DNA of 6,022 nucleotides. Origin: an uncultured Oscillospiraceae bacterium. Its GTDB lineage: Bacteria; Bacillota; Clostridia; Oscillospirales; Oscillospiraceae. The position numbers were made by a program, and so were the translations under genes. The notes under the pieces were generated by a model. That model made no database searches, was not told where the DNA came from, and was given only the letters and a program-made list of their open reading frames with translations. The stretch is taken from positions 1 through 6,022 of the forward strand of contig CAKTGW010000077.1 in NCBI GenBank assembly GCA_934561725.1, written 5' to 3'. Below, in pieces: positions 1 to 5,413 of this stretch (the stretch's first letter is position 1; each line of letters begins with the position of its first letter).

Positions 1-11
1 GGAGAGCGGCC

Positions 12-536
12 ATGCAGGACATACTGGTTGTTGTGGATATGCAGAACGATTTTGTTGACGGTGCTTTGGGAACGCCGGAGGCCGTACAGATCGTTCCACG
101 GGTAGTGCAGCGTATTCAGAATTTTCAGGGGCAGGTGATTTTTACCCGCGATACACATGCGCCGGACTATCTGGCCTCGCGGGAGGGGCGGGAGCTGCCG
201 GTTCCTCACTGTATCCGGGGGAGCAGAGGCTGGGAGATCTGTCCGGAACTGGCTCCGCTGTGCCGGGAAAGCACAGTGGTGGATAAGCCCAGCTTTGGAT
301 CTGTGCAGCTGGGAGAGCTTCTGGTGAAGGCTGATGAACAGGAGAAAATATCCAGCATCACACTCATCGGACTGTGTACGGATATTTGCGTGATCTCCAA
401 TGCGCTGCTCCTGCGGGCATTTCTGCCGGAGGCTGAAGTGATCGTGGATGCCTCCTGCTGTGCCGGCGTAACGCCGGAAAAGCATCAGACAGCTTTGCGG
501 ACCATGCGCAGCTGTCAGATTAAAATTGAGCAATAA
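12..536 (+). CDS. Isochorismatase-family cysteine hydrolase, nicotinamidase-like
   Basis: Small cytoplasmic cysteine hydrolase of 174 residues, a usual length for the isochorismatase/PncA fold. The catalytic triad is visible: Asp9 in VDMQNDF, Lys92 in DKPSFGS and the nucleophile Cys126 in GLCTDICV. The metal site typical of nicotinamidases also seems present, as Asp47-x-His49 in TRDTH and His66 in PHCIRG. That favours amide hydrolysis of the nicotinamide-to-nicotinate type (NAD salvage) over isochorismate cleavage, but the substrate cannot be fixed from sequence; a related amidase is possible. The ATG at 12 is preceded by GGAGAG at 1-6 with 5 bases between, which supports this start. Any upstream partner, for example a nicotinate phosphoribosyltransferase, would lie outside the window. 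Transcription probably ends at the hairpin 10 bases after the stop codon. Confidence 0.9.
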   Translation: MQDILVVVDMQNDFVDGALGTPEAVQIVPRVVQRIQNFQGQVIFTRDTHAPDYLASREGRELPVPHCIRGSRGWEICPELAPLCRESTVVDKPSFGSVQLGELLVKADEQEKISSITLIGLCTDICVISNALLLRAFLPEAEVIVDASCCAGVTPEKHQTALRTMRSCQIKIEQ

Positions 537-545
537 GACACAATA

Positions 546-573
546 AGGCTCCCCTTGGACTCAAGGGGAGCCT
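546..573. terminator. Bidirectional hairpin terminator between convergent genes
   Basis: Perfect 12-bp inverted repeat (546-557 with 562-573) around the loop GACT, in the 58-base gap between the convergent hydrolase and methyltransferase genes. On the plus strand it is followed by TTAAATTTG, and on the minus strand by TATTGTG, so both T-tracts are weak. Its position suggests it serves both genes. The arm GCTCCCCTTG/CAAGGGGAGC recurs at 5657-5681. Confidence 0.75.
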
Positions 574-594
574 TTAAATTTGTATCCGCAATGA

Positions 595-1248
595 TTATTT
601 CGTGCAGCAGAAATAGACCATTGACCCATCAATATGAAAATCGATATCCTTATACAGGCGATTCAGGGTATTCCGAAGCTGTTCTTCCGTTGGAAATGGT
701 GGAGTAAACCAGCCTTTTTTTGAAAGAATATGATTTACAAGCCAATCGGTGATCCCGGACTTGCCTTTTATATAAAAGCAGGCGATAAATTTGCCTCCGG
801 GCTTTAAAACGCGCCATGTTTCCTCAAATGCCCTTTCCTTATCGGGAAAGGCATGAAATCCATTCATAGACAGCACAACATCAAAGAAAGCATTATTCAT
901 TGGCAAGGCGCCTACATCACCCTGAACACAAGATACATTGGAGCATCCATGCAGCCGTTTTCTTGCCAGCTCGATCATATCCTCACTGTAATCCAGACAG
1001 ATGATCTGAGCCTTGGATAACGATTTCCATTTGCTTTCGGTAAATACGGCTGTTCCGACAGGCACATCTAAAATCATGCCGCCGAAATCTTCCGGTATGC
1101 AGGAAAGAACTCTGCGCGCTATGGCGAGGTCATCTGTTCCGCTCCAGAATATTTTTATATACAGTCTGCTGAGAAAATTTCCTTGTGTCAGGACATCGTC
1201 ATATATATTTATTGACGAGTGATAAGCCTCTTTTATTTTATCCGCCAT
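595..1248 (-). CDS. Class I SAM-dependent methyltransferase (Methyltransf_11 type)
   Basis: Rossmann-fold methyltransferase of 217 residues with unknown substrate. The SAM-binding motif I is at about residues 58-66 (MILDVPVGT), followed by the acidic end of strand 2 at Asp86 (CLDYS), GD at 110-111 before ALP, the motif IV region FFDVVLSMNGFHAF at about 121-134, and WRVLKPGG at 145-152. This is the layout of UbiE/Methyltransf_11-like small-molecule methyltransferases. The ATG at 1248 has TGGAG on the minus strand at 1257-1260, about 7 bases upstream. The gene stands alone, convergent with the hydrolase. It is clearly AT-richer than its neighbours: 23 of 60 bases are G or C in 1141-1200, against 36 of 60 in 3241-3300 of dus. 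That suggests later acquisition. Nothing in the context identifies the methyl acceptor. Confidence 0.85.
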   Translation of the reverse strand: MADKIKEAYHSSINIYDDVLTQGNFLSRLYIKIFWSGTDDLAIARRVLSCIPEDFGGMILDVPVGTAVFTESKWKSLSKAQIICLDYSEDMIELARKRLHGCSNVSCVQGDVGALPMNNAFFDVVLSMNGFHAFPDKERAFEETWRVLKPGGKFIACFYIKGKSGITDWLVNHILSKKGWFTPPFPTEEQLRNTLNRLYKDIDFHIDGSMVYFCCTK

Positions 1249-1285
1249 GTTGCGTCTCCATCAAAAATATTCCTATTTCCGATCC

Positions 1286-1314
1286 ATAGTATCATATTCT
1301 GCCGCCTGCTGCAA
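1286..1314 (-). promoter_or_regulatory. Possible promoter of the methyltransferase gene
   Basis: On the minus strand TTGCAG (1314-1309) is followed after 17 bases by TACTAT (1291-1286), about 40 bases before the ATG. A better -10 match, TATGAT (1296-1291), overlaps it but would leave only 12 bases to TTGCAG. The match is modest, and the call rests mainly on position in the only AT-rich gap upstream of the gene. Confidence 0.3.
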
Positions 1315-1348
1315 ATACTGCCAACCTGCTTATACGCATCTCAAGTAA

Positions 1349-1373
1349 AAAAGAGCGCCATCGGCGCTCTTTT
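1349..1373 (-). terminator. Rho-independent terminator of the trmB-xth-dus-sigma-anti-sigma operon
   Basis: Inverted repeat AAGAGCGCC/GGCGCTCTT with a three-base ATC loop; pairing extends to 11 bp with the flanking A and T runs (1349-1359 with 1363-1373). Read on the minus strand, the stem is followed by a T-rich tail (the A run ending at 1347 on the plus strand). It lies 11 bases beyond the anti-sigma stop codon, where the operon should end. Confidence 0.88.
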
Positions 1374-1383
1374 CTGCAATTGC

Positions 1384-2154
1384 TTATTGGGTAATTTCGT
1401 GAACCAGCTCAAGAATAGTTTCGGAGCTTCCGGCAGGGATAAAACTGTATCCGTCCAGGCGGCATATGATGCCCTGGTCGGTATCCCAAAGCTCCACCAG
1501 ATTTCCGGCAGAGAGTTCCAGCGTGTACTCCGGCGCACTCTCCGGGGCCTCTGCATCCTCTGCGTAGATCAGATTTTGCAGCAGAGCCTGTGTGTCACTG
1601 TCCGGCGCATCATAGCTGTTCCCGCTGAGCAGGAGAGAAGCTTCAACATAGTTGGCTGTATCGTTCATTACAGCGTCGATATAGGTACCGGCATCCGCGG
1701 CTGCACCAGACACAGGAGCCATGGCAAATTTGGAGACGGCATATTCTGCCTCATAGCCGGATGCGTCAGCGTTTTCCGACATGATCTCGGGAGCGGTACA
1801 AAGCTCACCCATGGTAGTTGCCACTTGGTTTCCGGCCCAAAGCGGGCGGTTGGACCAGATATGCAGCCCAGCCGTGCAGACCAGTGCCAGACAGGCGGCC
1901 AATGCGGCCCAGCGGCGCCACGGGATCACGCGCCCCTGCGGCTGACGAACCTTTTCCATTACGGCGGCGCACAGGCCGGCGGGGACGGGTTCGGGGCTGC
2001 GGAACTCCTCTGCAAGAGCGGTAAAGGCTGACAGTACGGAGCGGCAGCTGCTGCAGGCGGATACGTGAGTCATGAGTTCAGCGCGTTCATCTGCACTGAG
2101 TTCGCCGTCGATCATGGCACTGATCATTTCCAGATATTTTTCACAATCGTTCAA
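1384..2154 (-). CDS. Membrane-anchored zinc-finger anti-sigma factor
   Basis: A 256-residue single-pass membrane protein, the likely antagonist of the ECF sigma factor encoded just upstream. The N-terminal 50 residues form a zinc-binding anti-sigma (zf-HC2/ZAS) domain: His30-x3-Cys34-x2-Cys37, with Cys4 as probable fourth ligand. Such domains bind sigma regions 2 and 4 in the cytoplasm. A basic stretch (RVIPWRR, about 75-81) precedes one hydrophobic helix at about 82-100. Residues 101-256 would be outside the membrane. They are acidic and match no domain I recognise; this is presumably the sensing part. The start is TTG at 2154, only 3 bases after the sigma stop and 8 bases after the strong ribosome site AAAGGGGG, so the two are probably translationally coupled. 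The gene is last in the operon, followed by a strong terminator. The signal is unknown. Confidence 0.85.
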   Translation of the reverse strand: MNDCEKYLEMISAMIDGELSADERAELMTHVSACSSCRSVLSAFTALAEEFRSPEPVPAGLCAAVMEKVRQPQGRVIPWRRWAALAACLALVCTAGLHIWSNRPLWAGNQVATTMGELCTAPEIMSENADASGYEAEYAVSKFAMAPVSGAAADAGTYIDAVMNDTANYVEASLLLSGNSYDAPDSDTQALLQNLIYAEDAEAPESAPEYTLELSAGNLVELWDTDQGIICRLDGYSFIPAGSSETILELVHEITQ

Positions 2155-2157
2155 GAC

Positions 2158-2772
2158 TCACACCCCCTTTGCCCTATTTGACGATGGAAATGAGGAAAAG
2201 TTCCGGTCCTTCATCAAAATATTGCACAGTTTTTTTCGGGCGCGGAAGATGCGGGATTTTACTGTGCCGGGCTCCAACGTGAGAGAGCGGGCGATCTCAT
2301 CATAGCTCAGACCGCTGATCTCCCGCAGAAGCAGGATCTCCCGCTGCTCGGGGGGCAGCTGGCCCAGTGCCTGCTGAAGCTCGGCGCGGAGCTCCTTCTG
2401 CTCCAGCTGTGTATGCGGAGCAAAGCGCTCGTCCGGAATATTCAGCTCTGTGCTCTCGTCCTCATCGGGGGGAGTATAGCTCAGGGAAATCGTCCTGCTG
2501 CGGCGCTGAGCCCGGAGAAAGTCCAGGCAGATATTGCTGGTCAGGCGATAGAGCCAGACCGAGAATTTACTTTCGCCTCTGAAATTACCCAGAGAGCGGT
2601 AGGCACGGATAAACGCATCCTGCGCAATATCGCAGGCGTCCTGCTCATTATTGACCATGCGCAGGGCAAGGTTGTAGACCTGAGTCTGGTTTTCCAGAAC
2701 CAGCGCCTCAAAGGCCTGGGCATCTCCGGCAAGGACCCGGTCTATTATGCGTTTTTCTTCATCACGCTCCAA
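2158..2772 (-). CDS. ECF (extracytoplasmic function) RNA polymerase sigma-70 family factor
   Basis: A 204-residue alternative sigma factor of the RpoE/SigW type that would direct RNA polymerase to stress promoters. Region 2 spans about residues 21-90: FEALVLENQTQVYNLA, then DACDIAQDAFIRAYRSL for core binding, then FSVWLYRLTSNICLDFLR around the -10 recognition helices. A linker rich in acidic residues (about 100-125) leads to region 4 at about 127-182, with LPPEQREILLLREISGLSY and the helix-turn-helix EIARSLTLEPGTVKSRIFRARKKL. The start is TTG at 2772 behind GAGGTGAGGAG, which overlaps the dus stop codon. It sits between dus, 6 bases away, and its probable anti-sigma factor, 3 bases away. The short N-terminus is normal for the family. 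I saw no clear ECF-type autoregulatory promoter inside the end of dus, so it may depend on the operon promoter. Confidence 0.93.
   Translation of the reverse strand: MERDEEKRIIDRVLAGDAQAFEALVLENQTQVYNLALRMVNNEQDACDIAQDAFIRAYRSLGNFRGESKFSVWLYRLTSNICLDFLRAQRRSRTISLSYTPPDEDESTELNIPDERFAPHTQLEQKELRAELQQALGQLPPEQREILLLREISGLSYDEIARSLTLEPGTVKSRIFRARKKLCNILMKDRNFSSFPSSNRAKGV
2161..2170 (-). promoter_or_regulatory. Ribosome binding site deciding the TTG start of the anti-sigma gene
   Basis: The minus strand reads AAAGGGGGTG here, inside the last codons of the sigma gene. The G run ends 8 bases before TTG at 2154-2152. No ATG is closer, and the zinc-finger domain needs this N-terminus (Cys4), so TTG is the likely start. 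Confidence 0.65.
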
Positions 2773-2774
2773 GG

Positions 2775-2785
2775 CTCCTCACCTC
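2775..2785 (-). promoter_or_regulatory. Ribosome binding site deciding the TTG start of the sigma gene
   Basis: GAGGTGAGGAG on the minus strand overlaps the dus stop codon (2779-2781) and ends 2 bases before TTG at 2772, with its GAGGTG part 7 bases away. It supports TTG as the start and implies coupling of sigma translation to the end of dus. Confidence 0.7.
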
Positions 2786-3750
2786 AATTCACGTTTAATG
2801 CCCTCAGAGATCTTTCGCAGCTCGTCCAGCGTTTCCGCCTGTACGATCTGGCGCTTGAAAAAGCCGGCATGGGCAACGCCCTTTAAATACCAGGCAAAAT
2901 GGCGCCGGGCTTCCAGACAGGCAACGCGTTCGCCTTTATCTGCGGCAGCAAGCTCGATCTGGGTCAGCGCTGTGTCCATGCGGACAGACAGGGGCGGCAG
3001 CGGCGGCGCTTCCAGACCGTTCAGAACGGCCAGACTGCGGGAAAAGATCCAGGGATTGCCAAAGCTGCCGCGGCCGATCATGGCCATATCCGCACCGGTA
3101 TAGCGCAGAATATGCGCGGCATCCTGAGGCTCAAAGATATCGCCGTTGGCGATGATCGGGATATGTACGGCCTGTTTTACATCACGGATAATGTCCCAGT
3201 CGGCCCGGCCCTCATACATTTGCGCACGGGTGCGGCCGTGGACGGCGATAGCTGCGGCACCGGCTGCCTCTGCCATCTGTGCAAATTCCACGGCATTGAT
3301 ATGCCCCTTGTCCCAGCCCTTGCGGATCTTTACAGTGACCGGTACAGCCACAGCCGCACACACAGCACGAATGATCTGCTCGGCAATTTCGGGTGTTTTC
3401 ATCAAGCCGCTGCCTTCGCCGTGATTGGCGACCTTACCCACCGGGCAGCCCATGTTGATGTCCAGAATATCAGCTCCGCTGAGCTGCAGAGCGATCGCCG
3501 CACCGCGGGCCATGAATTCGGGCTCTGAACCAAAGATCTGAACGGCAGCGGGGTGTTCACCCTCGCCCAGTTTCAGCAGGGAAGGCGTCTTTTTATCACC
3601 GTAACACAGGGCCTTGGCACTGACCATTTCCGTACAGGTCAGGGCAGCGCCCTGCTCCCGGCAGATTTGGCGGAAGGCCAGATCCGTCACGCCGGCCATG
3701 GGGGCCAGCGTCAGCGGGGAAGGAATTTCTATATTTCCGATTTTTGTCAT
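2779..3750 (-). CDS. dus: tRNA-dihydrouridine synthase, DusB family
   Basis: FMN-dependent enzyme that reduces uridines in the tRNA D-loop region using NADPH. The 323 residues show a full TIM-barrel Dus: the FMN-binding start LAPMAGVTD (15-23), catalytic Cys102 in INMGCPVGK, Lys141 in VTVKIRKGW, His171 in AVHGRTR, ANGDI (201-205) and MIGRGSFGNPWIF (224-236) for phosphate binding, then the C-terminal helical tRNA-binding domain with RRHFAWYLKG. Length and motifs fit DusB, the common bacterial-type enzyme in Firmicutes. The ATG at 3750 overlaps the xth stop in an ATGA. Its own ribosome site is weak, so translation probably relies on coupling to xth. Which uridine is modified cannot be read from sequence. 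Confidence 0.95.
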   Translation of the reverse strand: MTKIGNIEIPSPLTLAPMAGVTDLAFRQICREQGAALTCTEMVSAKALCYGDKKTPSLLKLGEGEHPAAVQIFGSEPEFMARGAAIALQLSGADILDINMGCPVGKVANHGEGSGLMKTPEIAEQIIRAVCAAVAVPVTVKIRKGWDKGHINAVEFAQMAEAAGAAAIAVHGRTRAQMYEGRADWDIIRDVKQAVHIPIIANGDIFEPQDAAHILRYTGADMAMIGRGSFGNPWIFSRSLAVLNGLEAPPLPPLSVRMDTALTQIELAAADKGERVACLEARRHFAWYLKGVAHAGFFKRQIVQAETLDELRKISEGIKRELR

Positions 3751-4502
3751 AGTTCGATCTCAAGACCTACGGGGCAGTGGTCGCTGCCGAGAATTTCCGG
3801 GCAGATAAAGGCTTCGCGGATCTGCGGCTCCAGCCGGCGGGAACAGAGAAAATAGTCAATGCGCCAACCGGTATTGTTTGCCCGGGCGTTGCCTCTGTAG
3901 CTCCACCAGCTGTAAGCGCCGGTTTTGTCGGGATAGAGGTAACGGAAGGTATCTGTGAATCCGGCGGCGAGAAGCTCGCTGAATTTAGCGCGCTCCTCAT
4001 CGGAAAAGCCGGGGTGGCCGCGGTTGGTCTTTGGATTCTTCAGATCGATCTCTTCGTGAGCCACGTTCATGTCGCCGCAGACGATAACAGGCTTGCTCTG
4101 ATCCAGTTCAAGCAGATAGGCGCGGAAGGCGTCCTCCCACTCCATGCGGTAGTCCAGCCGGCGCAGCTCGTCCTGCGCATTGGGGGTATAGACGCAGACC
4201 AGATAGAAGCTCTCAAACTCCAGAGTGATGGCCCGGCCCTCGGTATCATGGGCGGGGACGCCCAGATTGTATCGGACGCTCATGGGCTTTACACGGGTAT
4301 ATACGGCCGTGCCGGAGTAGCCTTTTTTCTCTGCGTAGCTCCAGTAATGCTCATAGCCGGGAAAATCCAGCTCGATTTGTCCGTTTTGCAGCTTGGTTTC
4401 CTGAAGGCAGAAAATATCCGCATCCAGGGCGCGAAAGGTCTCCTCAAAGCCTTTTTTTACACAGGCGCGCAGACCGTTGACATTCCAGGATATCAGTTTC
4501 AT
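3747..4502 (-). CDS. xth: Exodeoxyribonuclease III / AP endonuclease (ExoIII family)
   Basis: Mg-dependent base-excision-repair nuclease that cuts the backbone 5' of abasic sites and removes 3' blocks. It has 251 residues, as expected. The active-site set is complete: Asn7 in WNVNG, Glu35 in LQETK, Tyr105 in VYTPN, Asp144 and Asn146 in CGDMN, Asp216 in WRIDYFL, and Asp241-His242 in GSDHCP. The NPKTNRGHPGFSDEER and WWSYRGNARANNTGWRID stretches are characteristic of the ExoA/Xth branch. The ATG at 4502 overlaps the trmB stop (ATGA), and GGGGAGG on the minus strand at 4516-4510 lies 7 bases upstream, so it has its own strong ribosome site. It lies second in the operon, between two tRNA-modification genes. 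Confidence 0.96.
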   Translation of the reverse strand: MKLISWNVNGLRACVKKGFEETFRALDADIFCLQETKLQNGQIELDFPGYEHYWSYAEKKGYSGTAVYTRVKPMSVRYNLGVPAHDTEGRAITLEFESFYLVCVYTPNAQDELRRLDYRMEWEDAFRAYLLELDQSKPVIVCGDMNVAHEEIDLKNPKTNRGHPGFSDEERAKFSELLAAGFTDTFRYLYPDKTGAYSWWSYRGNARANNTGWRIDYFLCSRRLEPQIREAFICPEILGSDHCPVGLEIEL

Positions 4503-5146
4503 TCGGCGTCCTCCCCGGTGTATACGGCCACGCAGCGGCAGATCTTTATGCCCTGCTCATAGAATTTGTGCTCATAGTCGGTCATTACACCGCAGGGACC
4601 GTTTTCATGCAGGTCCCGGGTCACCTCGCTGAGCGTCCAGCCGCTTTTTTCGAAGCTGCGCAGGGAAAAATCGAACAGAGGCACGTTGTCTGTCTTGAAT
4701 TCCACAGCACCGCCGGGACGCAGGACCTGACGGTAAAGAGCCAGAAAACCGGGGTCTGTCAGGCGGCGGTCGCGATCCCGGTTGCGGGGCCAGGGATCGC
4801 TGAAGTTCAAATAGATAGACGATACTTCGCCGGGAGCAAACATTTCCGGCAGCTTTAAAACGTCCCGATCGATAAAGCGGACGTTCTGCAATTGGGCGTC
4901 GCAGGCTCTTTCCATGCCCACGACCATGGCGTCGGGGACTTTTTCAACAGCGACCAGAAGGATATCCGGATTTTGAGCTGCCGTTTCCACAGTGAAGCGG
5001 CCTTTTCCGCAGCCCAGCTCCAGCCGGAGCTCCTTATAGGGCAGTTCGGTCAGCCAGAGACCGCGCAGGGCTTCCGGCTCTTTTATCTGAACACGCGCGC
5101 AGCGTTCCATTCTCGGAATCAGATTTGGCTTTTTTCTCATTCGCAC
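4499..5146 (-). CDS. trmB: tRNA (guanine-N7-)-methyltransferase TrmB
   Basis: SAM-dependent enzyme that makes m7G at position 46 in the tRNA variable loop. It has 215 residues, the usual size. The SAM motif is LELGCGKGRF at 42-51, with VAVEK at 65-69 for the ribose contact. The signature NFSDPWP is at 114-120, followed by RNRDRDRRLT, then LRPGG at 142-146, FKTDN at 150-154 and the C-terminal TDYEHKFYEQG at 189-199. In most relatives the segment after DPWP reads like KKRHxKRRL; here the His is an Asp, a small oddity. GTG at 5146 is chosen because AAAGGAG (5164-5158, minus strand) lies 11 bases upstream. ATG at 5140 is the alternative, at 17 bases, and would drop two residues. It is the first gene of the operon. 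Confidence 0.95.
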   Translation of the reverse strand: MRMRKKPNLIPRMERCARVQIKEPEALRGLWLTELPYKELRLELGCGKGRFTVETAAQNPDILLVAVEKVPDAMVVGMERACDAQLQNVRFIDRDVLKLPEMFAPGEVSSIYLNFSDPWPRNRDRDRRLTDPGFLALYRQVLRPGGAVEFKTDNVPLFDFSLRSFEKSGWTLSEVTRDLHENGPCGVMTDYEHKFYEQGIKICRCVAVYTGEDAE

Positions 5147-5157
5147 AAAGAATCACA

Positions 5158-5164
5158 CTCCTTT
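5158..5164 (-). promoter_or_regulatory. trmB: Ribosome binding site of trmB
   Basis: AAAGGAG on the minus strand, 11 bases before GTG at 5146 and 17 before ATG at 5140, which favours the GTG start. It lies right at the predicted transcription start. Confidence 0.6.
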
Positions 5165-5168
5165 CGGA

Positions 5169-5197
5169 ATCATACCACATGCGCTCCAAAACTGCAA
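5169..5197 (-). promoter_or_regulatory. Promoter of the trmB operon, extended -10 type
   Basis: On the minus strand TTGCAG (5197-5192) is followed after 17 bases by TATGAT (5174-5169), with the extended -10 element TG one base upstream (5177-5176). Spacing and the TG motif fit a housekeeping sigma-A promoter. The start of transcription would fall near 5162, leaving a leader of only about 16 bases that begins within the ribosome site, which lowers confidence a little. Confidence 0.5.
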
Positions 5198-5261
5198 TGA
5201 ATAAAGCTTGTGCGGCGGCTATATCTGCCCGTTAAATTTTTGGAAGGAGCAGAAAAACGTC

Positions 5262-5290
5262 TTGTATCCGGGAATGTCCGGTGCTATAAT
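5262..5290 (+). promoter_or_regulatory. Promoter of the fluoride riboswitch transcript
   Basis: TTGTAT (5262-5267), a 17-base spacer and a perfect TATAAT (5285-5290) with the extended -10 TG at 5282-5283. The predicted start near 5297 coincides with the first paired base of the aptamer (C5297), so promoter and RNA fold support each other. It diverges from the trmB promoter, with about 65 bases between the two -35 boxes. Confidence 0.75.
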
Positions 5291-5296
5291 GCATTG

Positions 5297-5357
5297 CAGG
5301 GAATGAAGTTCTCCTGATGGAAACCTGAACCGCTTTTTTGAGCTGATGACTTCTGCG
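5297..5357 (+). promoter_or_regulatory. Fluoride riboswitch aptamer (crcB motif)
   Basis: Leader RNA that fits the fluoride aptamer fold. Stem P1 pairs CAGGG (5297-5301) with TCCTG (5312-5316). Its loop holds AATGAAGTT, and GAAGT (5305-5309) is exactly complementary to ACTTC (5349-5353), giving the diagnostic pseudoknot. Between them are the conserved AAC (5328-5330), a small stem GCT/AGC (5332-5334 with 5341-5343) and the hallmark GCTGATG (5342-5348). Order and motifs match the known family. Two things are unusual: A5302 faces C5311 at the loop side of P1, where relatives usually have a G-C pair, and a linker of about 11 bases follows P1. The pseudoknot strand and the 3' side of the small stem are also part of the terminator hairpin, the arrangement of a fluoride-activated ON switch. 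Confidence 0.85.
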
Positions 5358-5392
5358 ACTTTATTTTTTCGCAGAAAGGCATCGGCTTTTTT
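5341..5392 (+). terminator. Riboswitch expression platform: intrinsic terminator
   Basis: Long hairpin overlapping the 3' part of the aptamer. AGCTGATG (5341-5348) pairs with CATCGGCT (5380-5387, one G-T pair), and after a small internal loop TTCTGCGA (5351-5358) pairs with TCGCAGAA (5369-5376), around a T-rich loop. A run of T (5387-5392) follows. Formation would break the pseudoknot and the small stem, so ligand-bound aptamer and terminator exclude each other. The default state should be OFF, with fluoride allowing read-through into the gene at 5414. Confidence 0.85.
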
Positions 5393-5413
5393 GCGTATCA
5401 GGGAGGAAAAAAC

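Noticed and set aside
1219..2031. Long plus-strand open frame of 270 codons opposite the anti-sigma gene
   Set aside because: It lies antisense to a gene with a clear zinc-finger domain and membrane helix. The translation is low-complexity and Cys/Arg/Gly-rich, with no motif, and no ribosome site was seen.
2786..2850. Possible ECF-type autoregulatory promoter before the sigma gene (GGAAAC on the minus strand)
   Set aside because: No CGTC-like -10 element at the needed distance of about 16 bases; more likely ordinary dus coding sequence.
2899..3528. Plus-strand open frame of 209 codons opposite dus
   Set aside because: Antisense to the conserved Dus barrel; no motif or start signal of its own.
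3777..4562. Plus-strand open frame of 261 codons opposite xth
   Set aside because: Shadow of a high-GC gene with a complete ExoIII active site; no recognisable domain on the plus strand.
5242..5305. Possible tiny leader peptide starting at TTG 5262 after GGAAGGAG
   Set aside because: The frame runs through the -35, -10 and aptamer start of the riboswitch promoter; spacing to the TTG is long and the start codon is weak.
5297..5392. Other riboswitch classes (preQ1, yybP-ykoY) for the 5' leader
   Set aside because: The P1-loop to ACTTC pseudoknot together with AAC and GCTGATG fits the fluoride class specifically; motifs of the other classes are absent.
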